This document shows, in pieces, positions 1 to 8,110 of a stretch of DNA of 64,000 nt (the first letter of the stretch is position 1; each line of letters opens with the position of its first letter). The notes beneath the pieces were generated by a model. That model did no database searches, was not told the DNA's origin, and worked only from the letters and a program-made list of their open reading frames with translations. The stretch is from the NCBI GenBank assembly GCA_034926675.1, contig JAYFQW010000042.1, forward strand, positions 86,337 to 150,336, in the 5' to 3' direction. The position numbers and the translations under genes are program-made. The stretch is from Clostridia bacterium. GTDB lineage: Bacteria > Bacillota > DTU025.

Positions 1-485
1 TACTTGAACACCATCACACCAGCGGGATCCAACGATAGGAGATGATCCAGGTCCAATGTACCCATGTCCAGCCCAAGCTGCGCAGCAATGCTCTGAGTCT
101 TGCCGCGGTACGCCTGCCCGGTGACGGGCATATACACAGTTGCCTGGTCTTTCTTCATGTCAAGTATGATAATCTGCCCCTCGAGGACCTGATGCTCCGT
201 GATCTCCATCCGAGTAAGCTTACTCACACGATCCGCCGAGACTCGCACTGTCATCTTGATTGGCGCTTTCCCGGATGGGTCCGAGTAATCCGCGGCTACG
301 TCGGCCTGAATTGTCTGAATCTCCCTGAGCTTCTCTGAGGCCCGAACTGCAATCTCGTCTGCTGAGGGCGCAGCCTGTGACGGTCCAACAGACATAAGAA
401 TGATGACGACAGCCACGGCCAGAAGGCGCTCCAGGTGCGTCACGGGCCAGCGTGACCGTCTAGAATGATACTGATGATGAACCAC
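1..485 (-). CDS. LolA-like secreted protein, N-terminal part (runs off the window)
   Basis: The minus strand from 485 down to base 1 is an open frame of about 160 codons that continues beyond the window. It begins with a basic stretch (HSRRSRW) followed by a hydrophobic core (LLAVAVVIILMSVG) and a PSQA-APSA cleavage-like site, so it is exported. The mature part (DEIAVRASEKLREIQTIQADVAADYSD..., LEGQIIILDMKKDQATVYMPVTGQAY) looks like the beta-sheet fold of LolA/LppX-type lipoprotein carriers and the outer-membrane lipoprotein-sorting proteins found also in Bacillota. GTG at 485 gives the full n-region of the signal peptide; GTG at 443 is a shorter alternative. Neither start has a strong ribosome site. 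The family assignment is from general fold pattern only. Confidence 0.6.
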   Translation of the reverse strand, partial: MVHHQYHSRRSRWPVTHLERLLAVAVVIILMSVGPSQAAPSADEIAVRASEKLREIQTIQADVAADYSDPSGKAPIKMTVRVSADRVSKLTRMEITEHQVLEGQIIILDMKKDQATVYMPVTGQAYRGKTQSIAAQLGLDMGTLDLDHLLSLDPAGVMVFK

Positions 486-560
486 GCCTCGCACAGATAC
501 TGCCCCCAATCCCAGCTAGTACACGCATAACGATATTATAGGCATCGTGGAAAACCAGTG

Positions 561-1337
561 TCAATCGAGCTGCCCTTCGTAATGACGTTTCTCGGCTGGC
601 CACAGTTCCACGTCCTCCCCGTTCCGCATCGCGGCGGCAATGTTGGCACGGACCATGCGGTTTTCCTTGGAGAGATCTAGTATGAGCTTCTTGGCCCTAG
701 CGCGCGAGGTATTCGCCGAATATGGGCAAGGGCTCGGCACGGGTTCGATTTGCGCCAGACGCACACCCTTGATGACATCCTTCTCAGTGAGATACATCAT
801 TGGACGTATCACCGTGACGCCTGTGCGGGCCAGGTGGGTCTTCCATGGAAGAGTGCTCACCTTACCTGCATAGATGATGTTCATAAGGAATGTCTCCATG
901 GCGTCATCCTTGTGGTGGGCCAGGGCGACCACCTCGAAGCCATGCTCCGACGCAAACCGGTTTAGGGCTGCGCGGCGAAAATACGAACAGACCGCACACG
1001 GGTTCTGCCTAGAGGATCGCTCCTCGATTATGTCGGCGATTCGCGTAGTGATCAGATAGTGCTCAACGCCCAGACTGGCGGAATAGCGTCGGATAGCATC
1101 GACATCGAGCGGATGCTTGAAACCGAGGTCCACAGTCGCAGCTGCAATAGTAAACGGAATCTCCAGGTATGACTGGATCACATTGAGGGCGTACATGAGA
1201 AACATGCTGTCCTTCCCGCCGGACAGCCCGATCAACACCTTGTCGCCAGGACTTATGAGGTCGAATTCGAGAATTCCCCTGAGAAGCTTGGAATGATACG
1301 GCTTGGGCAGGCAATTCGCAGACATCAGGATCACCAC
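561..1337 (-). CDS. TtcA-family PP-loop tRNA thiolation enzyme
   Basis: This 258-residue protein carries the PP-loop ATP pyrophosphatase signature SGGKDS at residues 39-44. It has a CxxC pair at Cys114 and Cys117 and a third cysteine at Cys204 (PSPCPYS). In TtcA-type enzymes three such cysteines hold the [4Fe-4S] cluster used to thiolate cytidine 32 of tRNA. The HHKDDAMETF segment near residue 141 is typical of the TtcA/TilS/MnmA superfamily. The product is probably cytosolic and acts on tRNA. The start may be ATG at 1337 or the ATG four codons later. Two tRNA-Ser genes lie just upstream on the same strand, so it may be read from their promoter. Bacillota TtcA-like proteins are not all tested, so the exact target nucleoside is uncertain. 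Confidence 0.8.
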   Translation of the reverse strand: MVILMSANCLPKPYHSKLLRGILEFDLISPGDKVLIGLSGGKDSMFLMYALNVIQSYLEIPFTIAAATVDLGFKHPLDVDAIRRYSASLGVEHYLITTRIADIIEERSSRQNPCAVCSYFRRAALNRFASEHGFEVVALAHHKDDAMETFLMNIIYAGKVSTLPWKTHLARTGVTVIRPMMYLTEKDVIKGVRLAQIEPVPSPCPYSANTSRARAKKLILDLSKENRMVRANIAAAMRNGEDVELWPAEKRHYEGQLD

Positions 1338-1408
1338 CGTCCTGCGAAATCAAGACGGCATGGCCTCCCGATCGGGTGGCCATGCCTCATGACAGTGATA
1401 TTCATAAG

Positions 1409-1500
1409 TGGCGGAGAGAGGGGGATTCGAACCCCCGCTAGGGTTTCCCCTACTAATGGTTTAGCAAACCATCCCCTTCAGCCAGCTTGGGTATCTCTCC
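1409..1500 (-). tRNA. tRNA-Ser(GCU)
   Basis: The minus strand folds as a class II tRNA with a long variable arm. The acceptor stem is GGAGAGA paired with TCTCTCC, then discriminator G and an encoded CCA. The anticodon loop TTGCTAA gives anticodon GCT, which reads serine AGC/AGU. The T arm has GGTTCGAATCC. It lies 32 bases downstream of a second tRNA-Ser on the same strand. Confidence 0.97.
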
Positions 1501-1532
1501 ACTTCAAAGCCTGACCAGCTATATCGCCTATT

Positions 1533-1621
1533 TGGCGGAGGGGGTGGGATTCGAACCCACGGCCCATTTCTGAGACACCGGTTTTCAAGACCGGCTCCAT
1601 AAACCGCTCGGACACCCCTCC
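1533..1621 (-). tRNA. tRNA-Ser(UGA)
   Basis: This is a class II tRNA on the minus strand with acceptor stem GGAGGGG/CCCCTCC, a long variable arm and an encoded CCA. The loop CTTGAAA gives anticodon TGA for serine UCA-type codons. It is the first gene of a two-tRNA-Ser unit that may extend into the TtcA-like gene. Confidence 0.97.
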
Positions 1622-1704
1622 TGTTTCATCGGTTTTCGCCCACGCACCCGCCCTGCTGCAGTAGGCGCGCGGAGAAAGGAATGAACCGGGTTTGAGCCGA
1701 CATC

Positions 1705-1734
1705 AGTATATCACCTGCGTCCAACTCGCGTCAA
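1705..1734 (-). promoter_or_regulatory. sigma-A type promoter of the tRNA-Ser pair
   Basis: On the minus strand TTGACG (1734-1729) is followed after 18 bases by TATACT (1710-1705). Transcription would start near 1698, about 75 bases before tRNA-Ser(UGA). No other gene start lies between. Confidence 0.65.
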
Positions 1735-1898
1735 CTACATCGCATTCCTTCCGCATTCCTTGGGCCGCACCCTTCTGAAGCGGCGCGGGCTCGGCCCGGA
1801 TGTGCAGCAAACCTTGCAGGACCTATAAGTTCTTCGTTGAACATGTCGATATATCCTGTGATACCTACGGCAGTGGACGCCATCCTCGGAGGGCACAG

Positions 1899-2933
1899 AT
1901 GCGTTACATATCCATTCACAACTCCGTACCCGGGATGATCCTGGCCAGGCATGTGTGGGGACCCCGCGGCCAGATCCTCCTTACAGCCAATACTGTTCTC
2001 AAGGATTCGTACATCCAGCGCCTTCTGGATCTCCAGTATTCCGCGATATACATCAAGAGCTACGAAAGCGAACCGGTTGAGAATCTCGTGGAGCCGGTGA
2101 AACAGCAAACCCTTGTTCAGGCTAAGGAAACACTTCGTTCAATTGTCGACATCGCCTTGAGCTCTTCCCGCATCGACATCCCAAAGATCGTCTCCATCGT
2201 GGAGTCCATAGTGGACCAGGTCCTCGGCAACAGAGACGTGATCTACAACATGGCCGACATCAAAGCCTTCGATGACTACACATTCGGCCATTCTGTTGAT
2301 GTGTGCGTCTTGTCGGTGATGTGCGCCTCAGAGATGGGCATGAACAAGTATGAACTGCTGGACCTTGGCACAGGCGCCATAATGCACGACATGGGCAAGC
2401 TGTTCATCCCCAAAGAGATACTCTCGAAAGTCTCTCATCTGAGCGCTGATGATTGGGATGTGATAAGGCAGCACCCGTGGGACGGTTTCCAGTTCCTTCG
2501 AAGGCAGATACCACTGATCCCTGCGCACATAGCCCTGCAGCACCATGAGAGATTCGATGGCTCGGGCTACCCGCGAGGACTAGAAGATGAAGCCATGCTG
2601 AACCTCGCGAAGGTGACTGCCGTTGCGGATTCCTACAACGCGATGACATCCGACAGGCCATACAGGCGGGCCATGATGCCCCATCAGGCACTGCCAATCA
2701 TTGTTCGGGAAGCAGGCAGGAGCTACAACCCCGACGTGGTGAAGGCATTCACGCGCGTGGTGGCTGAGTACCCCCTTGGCAGCTTGGTGAGGCTGTCGGA
2801 CGGCTCGACTGCCTGCGTATCCGGGGCAACCAAGGGCATCTACCAGCTTACGATCGCATCCGGTCCACGTGAGGGAGAGTCGATCCAGGTGAGCCGTGAT
2901 AGCGAACTGGCTATCATCGAGAGGATCGAGTGA
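1899..2933 (+). CDS. HD-GYP domain phosphodiesterase
   Basis: The product is 344 residues. The N-terminal 130 residues are an uncharacterised region of the type that often precedes HD-GYP domains. The catalytic domain follows: HD at residues 163-164 (IMHDMGKL), then HPWDGFQFL and HHERFDGSGYPRGL with the GYP motif at 223-225. Such proteins usually hydrolyse cyclic di-GMP through a bi- or trinuclear metal site; the metal-binding histidines and aspartates are visible. No receiver or membrane segment is seen, so it is probably cytosolic. ATG at 1899 is chosen because CGGAGGG sits five bases ahead; a longer frame begins at 1800 but its extra residues look non-coding. A symmetrical terminator follows at 2951-2984. 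Confidence 0.88.
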   Translation: MRYISIHNSVPGMILARHVWGPRGQILLTANTVLKDSYIQRLLDLQYSAIYIKSYESEPVENLVEPVKQQTLVQAKETLRSIVDIALSSSRIDIPKIVSIVESIVDQVLGNRDVIYNMADIKAFDDYTFGHSVDVCVLSVMCASEMGMNKYELLDLGTGAIMHDMGKLFIPKEILSKVSHLSADDWDVIRQHPWDGFQFLRRQIPLIPAHIALQHHERFDGSGYPRGLEDEAMLNLAKVTAVADSYNAMTSDRPYRRAMMPHQALPIIVREAGRSYNPDVVKAFTRVVAEYPLGSLVRLSDGSTACVSGATKGIYQLTIASGPREGESIQVSRDSELAIIERIE

Positions 2934-2950
2934 ATCCTCCTCGCTATTGA

Positions 2951-2984
2951 ATAGGGCCACGCTGCCGATGGTGCGCGGCCCTAT
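2951..2984. terminator. bidirectional hairpin between HD-GYP gene and serS
   Basis: ATAGGGCC pairs with GGCCCTAT around a GC-rich loop. It lies between two convergent genes (HD-GYP ending at 2933 and serS ending at 3024) and probably ends both transcripts. U-runs are short. Confidence 0.6.
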
Positions 2985-3023
2985 CTGTTGCCCACGACTT
3001 GCCTCATGCTTTGTTCCGGGATT

Positions 3024-4307
3024 CTACTTCTCTTTGGAGATGACCTCCGCTCCTCCCATGTAGGGGCGAAGCCTATCAGGGATAATCACTGTCCCATCTG
3101 GCTGCTGGAAGTTCTCGATCACGGCCGCCATGGTCCTTCCAACGGCAAGCCCAGATCCGTTCAGAGTATGAATGTACTCTGCCTTTGCTCCTGGCGCTGG
3201 CCTGAACTTGATGTCTGCGCGACGCGCCTGAAACGCTTCGAAATTGCTGCACGAGGAGATCTCAACATACCTGCCATAGCTGGGCATCCAGACCTCAAGG
3301 TCGTATTTCTTCGCAGCCGAGAAGCCAACATCACCGGTGCACATCTTCGTGACCCGGTACGGAAGCTCAAGCAGCTCTAGGACTGCGGCAGCGTCGCAGA
3401 CGAGGCTTTCGAGCTCATCATAGGACGTATCGGGATGCACGAACTTCACCATCTCCACCTTGTCGAACTCATGCTGACGAATGAGCCCTCTGGTGTCACG
3501 ACCGGATGCGCCAGCCTCAGCCCGGAAACACGCTGTGAAAGCGCAATGCTTGATGGGCAAAGAGGCGCAGTCGAGTATCTCGCCGCGGTACATGTTCGTC
3601 ACAGGAACCTCAGCAGTCGGAATCATGTAGTAGTCAAGGCCCTCGCACTTGAACATGTCCTCAGCGAACTTCGGCAACTGGCCAGTGCCTACCATCGATG
3701 CCCTGTTCACCAGGAACGGGGGATATACCTCGCTGTATCCGTGTTCGGTCGTGTGAAGATCGAGCATGAAGCTGGTTATCGCCCGTGAGAGCCTCGAGCC
3801 AGCCCCCTTGTATATGACGAACCTGGCGCCTGTGATCTTGGCAGCTCGCTCGAAATCGAAGATCCCGAGGGCGACCCCGATATCCCAGTGAGCCTGAGGC
3901 GCGAACGTGAACGTCGTTGGTTCACGCCACCGTCGAACCTCAACGTTCTCGGTGTCATCCTTGCCCAAGGGAACGGATGGATGTGGAATGTTCGGAATTC
4001 CAAGCAGCATCTCTTGGATCTCCGCGTCTACAGCGGAAAGCTCATCATCGAGCTTTCGGATACTATCAGCCACACCCTTCATATCCGCGATTATCTCCGC
4101 CGCATCGAGCTTCTGCTTCTTCATTCGCGCGACCTTCTCCGAGGCTTCGTTCCTCCGTCGCTTCAGTTCCTCCACTTCCACAAGCATCGCCCTGCGGCGT
4201 TCGTCCTTCGAAAGCAGGGTATCGAGTATGCGGGTATCCTCTCCCCTGCGCACAAGGGAATCCCGAACAACGTCGGAGTTCGCCCGCACGAATTTCAGAT
4301 CAAGCAC
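3024..4307 (-). CDS. serS: seryl-tRNA synthetase
   Basis: The 427-residue protein has the usual SerRS layout. It starts with the N-terminal coiled-coil arm ([14 protein letters not shown]... then [16 protein letters not shown]) that grips the long variable arm of tRNA-Ser. The class II catalytic core follows, with [21 protein letters not shown] (motif 2 region) and the motif 3 segment ending [19 protein letters not shown]. It charges tRNA-Ser in the cytosol. GTG at 4307 is preferred because it gives the classic MLDLKF start and has GAAGGGG eight bases ahead; a GTG at 4316 is possible. A serine-specific T-box leader precedes it, so expression should rise when tRNA-Ser is uncharged. Confidence 0.97.
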   Translation of the reverse strand: MLDLKFVRANSDVVRDSLVRRGEDTRILDTLLSKDERRRAMLVEVEELKRRRNEASEKVARMKKQKLDAAEIIADMKGVADSIRKLDDELSAVDAEIQEMLLGIPNIPHPSVPLGKDDTENVEVRRWREPTTFTFAPQAHWDIGVALGIFDFERAAKITGARFVIYKGAGSRLSRAITSFMLDLHTTEHGYSEVYPPFLVNRASMVGTGQLPKFAEDMFKCEGLDYYMIPTAEVPVTNMYRGEILDCASLPIKHCAFTACFRAEAGASGRDTRGLIRQHEFDKVEMVKFVHPDTSYDELESLVCDAAAVLELLELPYRVTKMCTGDVGFSAAKKYDLEVWMPSYGRYVEISSCSNFEAFQARRADIKFRPAPGAKAEYIHTLNGSGLAVGRTMAAVIENFQQPDGTVIIPDRLRPYMGGAEVISKEK

Positions 4308-4395
4308 ATCAGCCACCCCTTCTCGATAGGTCTCTTGCGCCGTCTACCTTTGCCCCTGCCCAACGCGCAACACTGCAGAGGCTGTCGCCGGTTTG

Positions 4396-4773
4396 GGCAA
4401 CAAAAAACCCGCCCCCTGCGACTCTCGCCGCCGGGGGCGGGAAAACTCTCCCGTGTTGCCACCCCGATTGGCCGCCTGAACAAGCTCCCATTCGCAGACC
4501 GCTGCTAGGTGCTTGTTTACAGGCGCACCCTCTCGTTTCCGCTATGACGGGCGGTCCCGGCCCAGCTTACTCTCTTTCGGCCAGCCACTCCAGGGCGGAT
4601 TCACCCGCATCCACTCACCGTTTCCCACCAGCGCCTCCGTTAGTCCCCACCCACTCGGCTCTTCCTAGTAGGCAGGCGCAAGGCGCGTCCGGCTCTCTTT
4701 GCAGAGGATGACGGGATACTGCTCCCCTTCATCGTGTTTTCGATTCGCAGTCCGCAGAGGCGGTCTGCGATTA
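4396..4773 (-). promoter_or_regulatory. T-box riboswitch leader of serS (specifier UCC)
   Basis: Reading on the minus strand, the leader has an AGTA element, an AAAGAGAGCC element, GGAAACGGTG, and then GTGAATCCGCCCTGG. That last element is the usual context of the specifier, and the codon there is UCC (serine) at 4599-4597. The T-box sequence GGGGTGGCAACACGGGAG lies at about 4464-4447 and is followed by a strong GC hairpin ending in TTTTTT (4441-4402), the terminator. Uncharged tRNA-Ser would bind the specifier and the T-box bulge and stabilise the antiterminator. Boundaries of stem I are approximate. Confidence 0.88.
4402..4441 (-). terminator. T-box terminator hairpin before serS
   Basis: CCCGCCCCCGG pairs with the GGGGGCGGG arm on the minus strand and is followed by a run of six T. 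It overlaps the T-box sequence side, so it competes with the antiterminator. Confidence 0.85.
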
Positions 4774-4779
4774 CCCCTT

Positions 4780-4808
4780 ATGATACCCTGCTGATCAGCG
4801 AATGTCAA
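4780..4808 (-). promoter_or_regulatory. promoter of the serS T-box transcript
   Basis: TTGACA (4808-4803) and TATCAT (4785-4780) are separated by exactly 17 bases on the minus strand. Transcription would start near 4773, giving a leader of about 465 bases before serS. Confidence 0.75.
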
Positions 4809-4846
4809 TAGGCGCAAGGACCAAAAGGACCAAGTCGAATCGGAAA

Positions 4847-4882
4847 GGCCCGATCGTCCTCGCACAGGAGGACGGTCGGGCC
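4847..4882 (-). terminator. terminator after porB
   Basis: GGCCCG-ATC-GTCCTC pairs with GAGGAC-GGT-CGGGCC with a short loop. It lies 46 bases after the porB stop on the minus strand and is followed by TTTCC. It separates the por operon from the serS promoter. Confidence 0.6.
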
Positions 4883-4927
4883 ACATGGCCATTAGGGCCA
4901 ACTGACTTACACCAAGCAGCAGGCTGC

Positions 4928-5854
4928 TTATGCCTGCTCCCCGCACTTCGCAAGGAGCACCGCCCACTTCCGGTCTACGTCATCCTGCAGTTCAGTGAGG
5001 ATGTGCTCGTTCTCCGGCTTGAACAGGTGGCGGAACCTATCCTGAGTCTTGAGGAACTCCACAAGGGGTTTCTTCTCCTTTGGCCTGTATGTGAGCTTAT
5101 ACTCCCCGTTCTCCACCTCATACAACGGCCAGAAACACGTATCAACCGCCAGCCTCGCGATCTCGATTGTCTTGTCAGAGGTGAACTTCCATCCTAGCAT
5201 ACACGGCTGGATGATGTTCATGAACGCCGGGCCTTCCACCGCAAGCGCCTTCTTGACCTTGGTCACCGTGTCATTCCAGAACGCCGGCGAGGCCTGTGCT
5301 ACGTATGGAATGCCGTGGGCAGCCATAACCTCTGTCAGGTCTTTGCGATACTGCTTCTTGCCGTACGACTCGGCTCCGACAGGGCTCGTGGTAGTGTTCG
5401 CACCGCGCGGAGTCGCACTCGACCGCTGGATGCCAGTGTTCATATACGCTTGGTTATCGTAGCAGATGTAGAGCATATCGTGCCCCCGCTCCATTGCCCC
5501 GGAAAGCGACTGGAACCCGATGTCATAGGTTCCGCCATCGCCGCCGAATGCGATGAAGTCGATCTTCTTGCTCACCTTGCCACGGCGGGAAAGCGCCCTG
5601 TATGCCGCCTCCACTCCGCTCACCGTAGCTGCGGAGTTCTCGAACGCGTTGTGAATGAACGGCGTCTTCCACGCGGTATACGGGTATATTGTGGTGCCTA
5701 CCTCCATGCACCCGGTGGCACACCCGACTACCACAGGGTTGTCGGCCGCAAGAAGCGCCTGCTTTATGATGATCGGAAAACCGCATCCGGCACAGGCGCG
5801 GTGACCTGACGAGATCATGACTTCCTTCTTCGACAGTTCCTTCAGAGTCGCCAT
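4928..5854 (-). CDS. porB: 2-oxoacid:ferredoxin oxidoreductase, beta subunit
   Basis: The 308-residue protein is the thiamine-diphosphate-binding beta subunit. The CAGCGFP and CATGCMEVG segments supply cluster-type cysteines near the N terminus. The TPP motif is GGDGGTYDIG, and DNQAYMNTGIQRSS is typical of pyruvate:ferredoxin oxidoreductases. A further cysteine lies in IIQPCMLGWK. With the alpha, gamma and delta subunits it would oxidise pyruvate or a related 2-oxoacid to acyl-CoA and reduce ferredoxin. It is the last gene of a porG-porD-porA-porB operon, 11 bases after porA. ATG at 5854 is chosen because GGAGG lies seven bases ahead. Substrate (pyruvate or a branched 2-oxoacid) cannot be fixed from sequence alone; pyruvate is most likely. 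Confidence 0.93.
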   Translation of the reverse strand: MATLKELSKKEVMISSGHRACAGCGFPIIIKQALLAADNPVVVGCATGCMEVGTTIYPYTAWKTPFIHNAFENSAATVSGVEAAYRALSRRGKVSKKIDFIAFGGDGGTYDIGFQSLSGAMERGHDMLYICYDNQAYMNTGIQRSSATPRGANTTTSPVGAESYGKKQYRKDLTEVMAAHGIPYVAQASPAFWNDTVTKVKKALAVEGPAFMNIIQPCMLGWKFTSDKTIEIARLAVDTCFWPLYEVENGEYKLTYRPKEKKPLVEFLKTQDRFRHLFKPENEHILTELQDDVDRKWAVLLAKCGEQA

Positions 5855-5865
5855 GTGCACACCTC

Positions 5866-7044
5866 CTATTCTCTGACACCCAGGTAGGTGAGAGTTCTCT
5901 CAACCATGCCTGTGTCAGCCGTCTTCTTAAGGTCCTCATATACCGACCTGATGTTCTCGAGCGTGACGTCGCGTCCGCCGATCCCGTAGATGTAATTGAC
6001 GATCTTCGCTCCGCACACGCCATACATGGCCGAACGGAGTTCCGCAAACACAGGTCCGCTCACAGCGTTGAACGAGTCGGACCGATCCATCACCCCTATG
6101 GCCTTCACGTGCTTCAATGCCTCAGCGAGCTCAACCGCAGGGAACGGCCTGAAGGTTCGGAGTTTCAGCATTCCAGCCTTCACGCCCTCCGCGCGCAGCG
6201 TCTTGATGACCTCGCGCGCAGTGCCAGCTGTAGAGCCCAGGACTACTATGGCGATCTCGGCGTCGTCGAGCATGCACTCCTCGAAGAAGCCGTACCCACG
6301 CCCGGTGAGCTTGCCATACTCGCGCCCAACGTCGAGGATTACTTTCCCCGCGTTCCTCATGCCCTCAGCCTGCTGCCGCTTGTGCTCGAAGTTCCAGTCG
6401 TACAGGTCCAGCGGACCAACGGTGACCGGGTGATCCACGTCGAGAAGCGGATTCTCCGGCACGTACTCCCCTATGAACTTCTTCACCACGTCGTCTTCCA
6501 GGGTGTGCATGACTTCCATGGCGTGGCTTATGATGAAACCATCCATCGTCACCATGGTGGGAAGCAGCACATCCTTGTGCTCGGCGATCCTCACCGCCTG
6601 AATGGCGTTGTCGTAAGCCTCTTGTGCATTCTCGGAGAACAGCTGGATCCATCCAGAGTCTCTCGCTCCCATCGTGTCGCTGTGGTCACAGTGGATGTTG
6701 AGCGGGCCCGACAGCGCCCTGTTCACAACGGGCATCACGATTGGAAGTCGCATGGAAGCGGCGATGTACACTATCTCCCACATCAACGCAAGCCCATTGG
6801 CGGAAGTCGCCGTCATGGCCCGCGCGCCACCCGAGGCCGCGCCCACCGTAGCGCTCATCGCCGAATGCTCGCTTTCAACCGTCACGAACTCGGTGTCCAC
6901 CCTGCCGTCAGCGACGAAGCTGGAGAAGATCTGCACGATCTCTGTCTGAGGCGTGATGGGATAGGCAGCCACAACGTCCGGGTCTATCTGGCGCATCGCC
7001 TCTGCGACTGCCTCGTTGCCTGTCTTGGCAACTCTAGTACTCAT
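5866..7044 (-). CDS. porA: 2-oxoacid:ferredoxin oxidoreductase, alpha subunit
   Basis: This 392-residue subunit carries the pyrimidine-binding half of the TPP site. Its N terminus (GNEAVAEAMRQIDPDVVAAYPITPQTEIV) and the EFVTVESEHSAMSATVGAASGGARAMTATS region are typical of PorA. LDVGREYGKLTGRGYGFFEE and the MDRSDSF segment belong to the transketolase C-terminal domain. The length is typical for a four-subunit archaeal/clostridial-type enzyme, not the fused single-chain form. It sits 25 bases after porD and 11 bases before porB on the same strand. Confidence 0.94.
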   Translation of the reverse strand: MSTRVAKTGNEAVAEAMRQIDPDVVAAYPITPQTEIVQIFSSFVADGRVDTEFVTVESEHSAMSATVGAASGGARAMTATSANGLALMWEIVYIAASMRLPIVMPVVNRALSGPLNIHCDHSDTMGARDSGWIQLFSENAQEAYDNAIQAVRIAEHKDVLLPTMVTMDGFIISHAMEVMHTLEDDVVKKFIGEYVPENPLLDVDHPVTVGPLDLYDWNFEHKRQQAEGMRNAGKVILDVGREYGKLTGRGYGFFEECMLDDAEIAIVVLGSTAGTAREVIKTLRAEGVKAGMLKLRTFRPFPAVELAEALKHVKAIGVMDRSDSFNAVSGPVFAELRSAMYGVCGAKIVNYIYGIGGRDVTLENIRSVYEDLKKTADTGMVERTLTYLGVRE

Positions 7045-7069
7045 TCTTTTCTCCTCCTCCCTACTTCGT

Positions 7070-7375
7070 CTAGGCCTCTTCGTCCTTGATCATTGTAAGG
7101 GCCTTGTTCCCGCGCTTACCAGGGCACTCACGAGCGCAGATTCCGCAGCCCTTGCAGTGGGCATAGTCGATGCCTTTGAACTTACCGTCCTCAACGAGGA
7201 TCGCCTGGTCAGGACAGAATATCCAGCAAAACAGGCAGTTGATGCAGTTCTCCGGCACATGAACCGGACGGTACGTCCGCCATCCGCCTGTCTCGTACTT
7301 TGCAGCACATCCGGGTTCCGTGATGCGTCCTGCCTTCAGTACGTCCTTCCACCCTGCGCTTTTGGAAATTGACAT
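7070..7375 (-). CDS. porD: 2-oxoacid:ferredoxin oxidoreductase, delta subunit (2[4Fe-4S] ferredoxin-like)
   Basis: This 101-residue protein has two [4Fe-4S] motifs, CINCLFCWIFCPD and CKGCGICARECPG, and the N-terminal AGRITEPGCAAKYETGGWRTYRPV segment usual in PorD. It passes electrons from the TPP site to external ferredoxin. Its ATG overlaps the TAA stop of porG by one base (TAATG), so the two are translationally coupled. Confidence 0.95.
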   Translation of the reverse strand: MSISKSAGWKDVLKAGRITEPGCAAKYETGGWRTYRPVHVPENCINCLFCWIFCPDQAILVEDGKFKGIDYAHCKGCGICARECPGKRGNKALTMIKDEEA

Positions 7376-7950
7376 TATGAAGCCACCTCCCGGTAGGCCC
7401 TTCTAATAGCATCCAGATTCTTGGCGACCACATCTGGACGCAGCTTCTTCGCTAGCTTGTGCTCGGTATCCTGGATCAGCGCTTCGAGGCTCAGCAACCC
7501 AGTGGCCGCGATCAGGGCGCCCATCATCGGAGTGTTCGGGATGTTCTTGCCTATGGCAGCCATGGAGATCTGAGTCGCGTCGAGGGTGTACACCTTTGCA
7601 GGGCTGCCCCCGAGATTCAGCTTCGCGCACATCTCAGCTGGGGAAAGCGGAGTGTTGACCAGGTATATCCCGTTCTCGGGCACACCGGCCTTCACATCCA
7701 CCGTTGCGATTAGCGTTGAGTCAAGCACAACTACGATGCTCGGGTTTTGGACATGACAATGCAAGGTGACTGGTTCATCGCTGATTCTGTTGAACGCCTG
7801 CATAGGCGCGCCCATTCTCTCGGGCCCATACTCAGGGAACGCCTGAGCATACTTCCCCGCGGAGATGACCGCCTCGGCGAGAACGAGCGCGGCGGTCTTG
7901 GCTCCCTGGCCAGCGCGACCATGCCAACGAATTTCCAGGAGCTTACCCAT
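7375..7950 (-). CDS. porG: 2-oxoacid:ferredoxin oxidoreductase, gamma subunit
   Basis: This is the first gene of the por operon. The 191-residue product has the gamma-subunit signature GRAGQGAKTAALVLAEAV at the start and EYGPERMGAPMQAFNRIS, which binds coenzyme A in relatives. GGAGG precedes the ATG at 7950. The order gamma-delta-alpha-beta matches the four-subunit enzymes of thermophilic anaerobes. Upstream (7951-8110) is a short spacer with the glyA hairpin; no clear promoter was identified. Confidence 0.94.
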   Translation of the reverse strand: MGKLLEIRWHGRAGQGAKTAALVLAEAVISAGKYAQAFPEYGPERMGAPMQAFNRISDEPVTLHCHVQNPSIVVVLDSTLIATVDVKAGVPENGIYLVNTPLSPAEMCAKLNLGGSPAKVYTLDATQISMAAIGKNIPNTPMMGALIAATGLLSLEALIQDTEHKLAKKLRPDVVAKNLDAIRRAYREVAS

Positions 7951-8073
7951 GGTTTTCCTCCCCCTACAGTGATGCTATTTCGTACAGAACATCGCCCAGT
8001 CTGGTGTGGGCACAGCTTGTACATTTATGAAGTACGCCTCGAAAGCCCGGGGCATACGCCACAAGCCAATTGC

Positions 8074-8097
8074 CGAGCTGGCCCGTTGGCCAGCTCG
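8074..8097 (-). terminator. hairpin after glyA
   Basis: CGAGCTGGCC pairs with GGCCAGCTCG around a four-base loop, 14 bases downstream of the glyA stop on the minus strand. It lacks a T-run, so its strength is uncertain. Confidence 0.5.
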
Positions 8098-8110
8098 CAT
8101 GATTACACTA

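Noticed and set aside
3917..4711. A 264-codon plus-strand frame across the serS 5' end and T-box
   Set aside because: It is antisense to serS and the T-box leader, Pro/Arg/Ser-rich, with no ribosome site.
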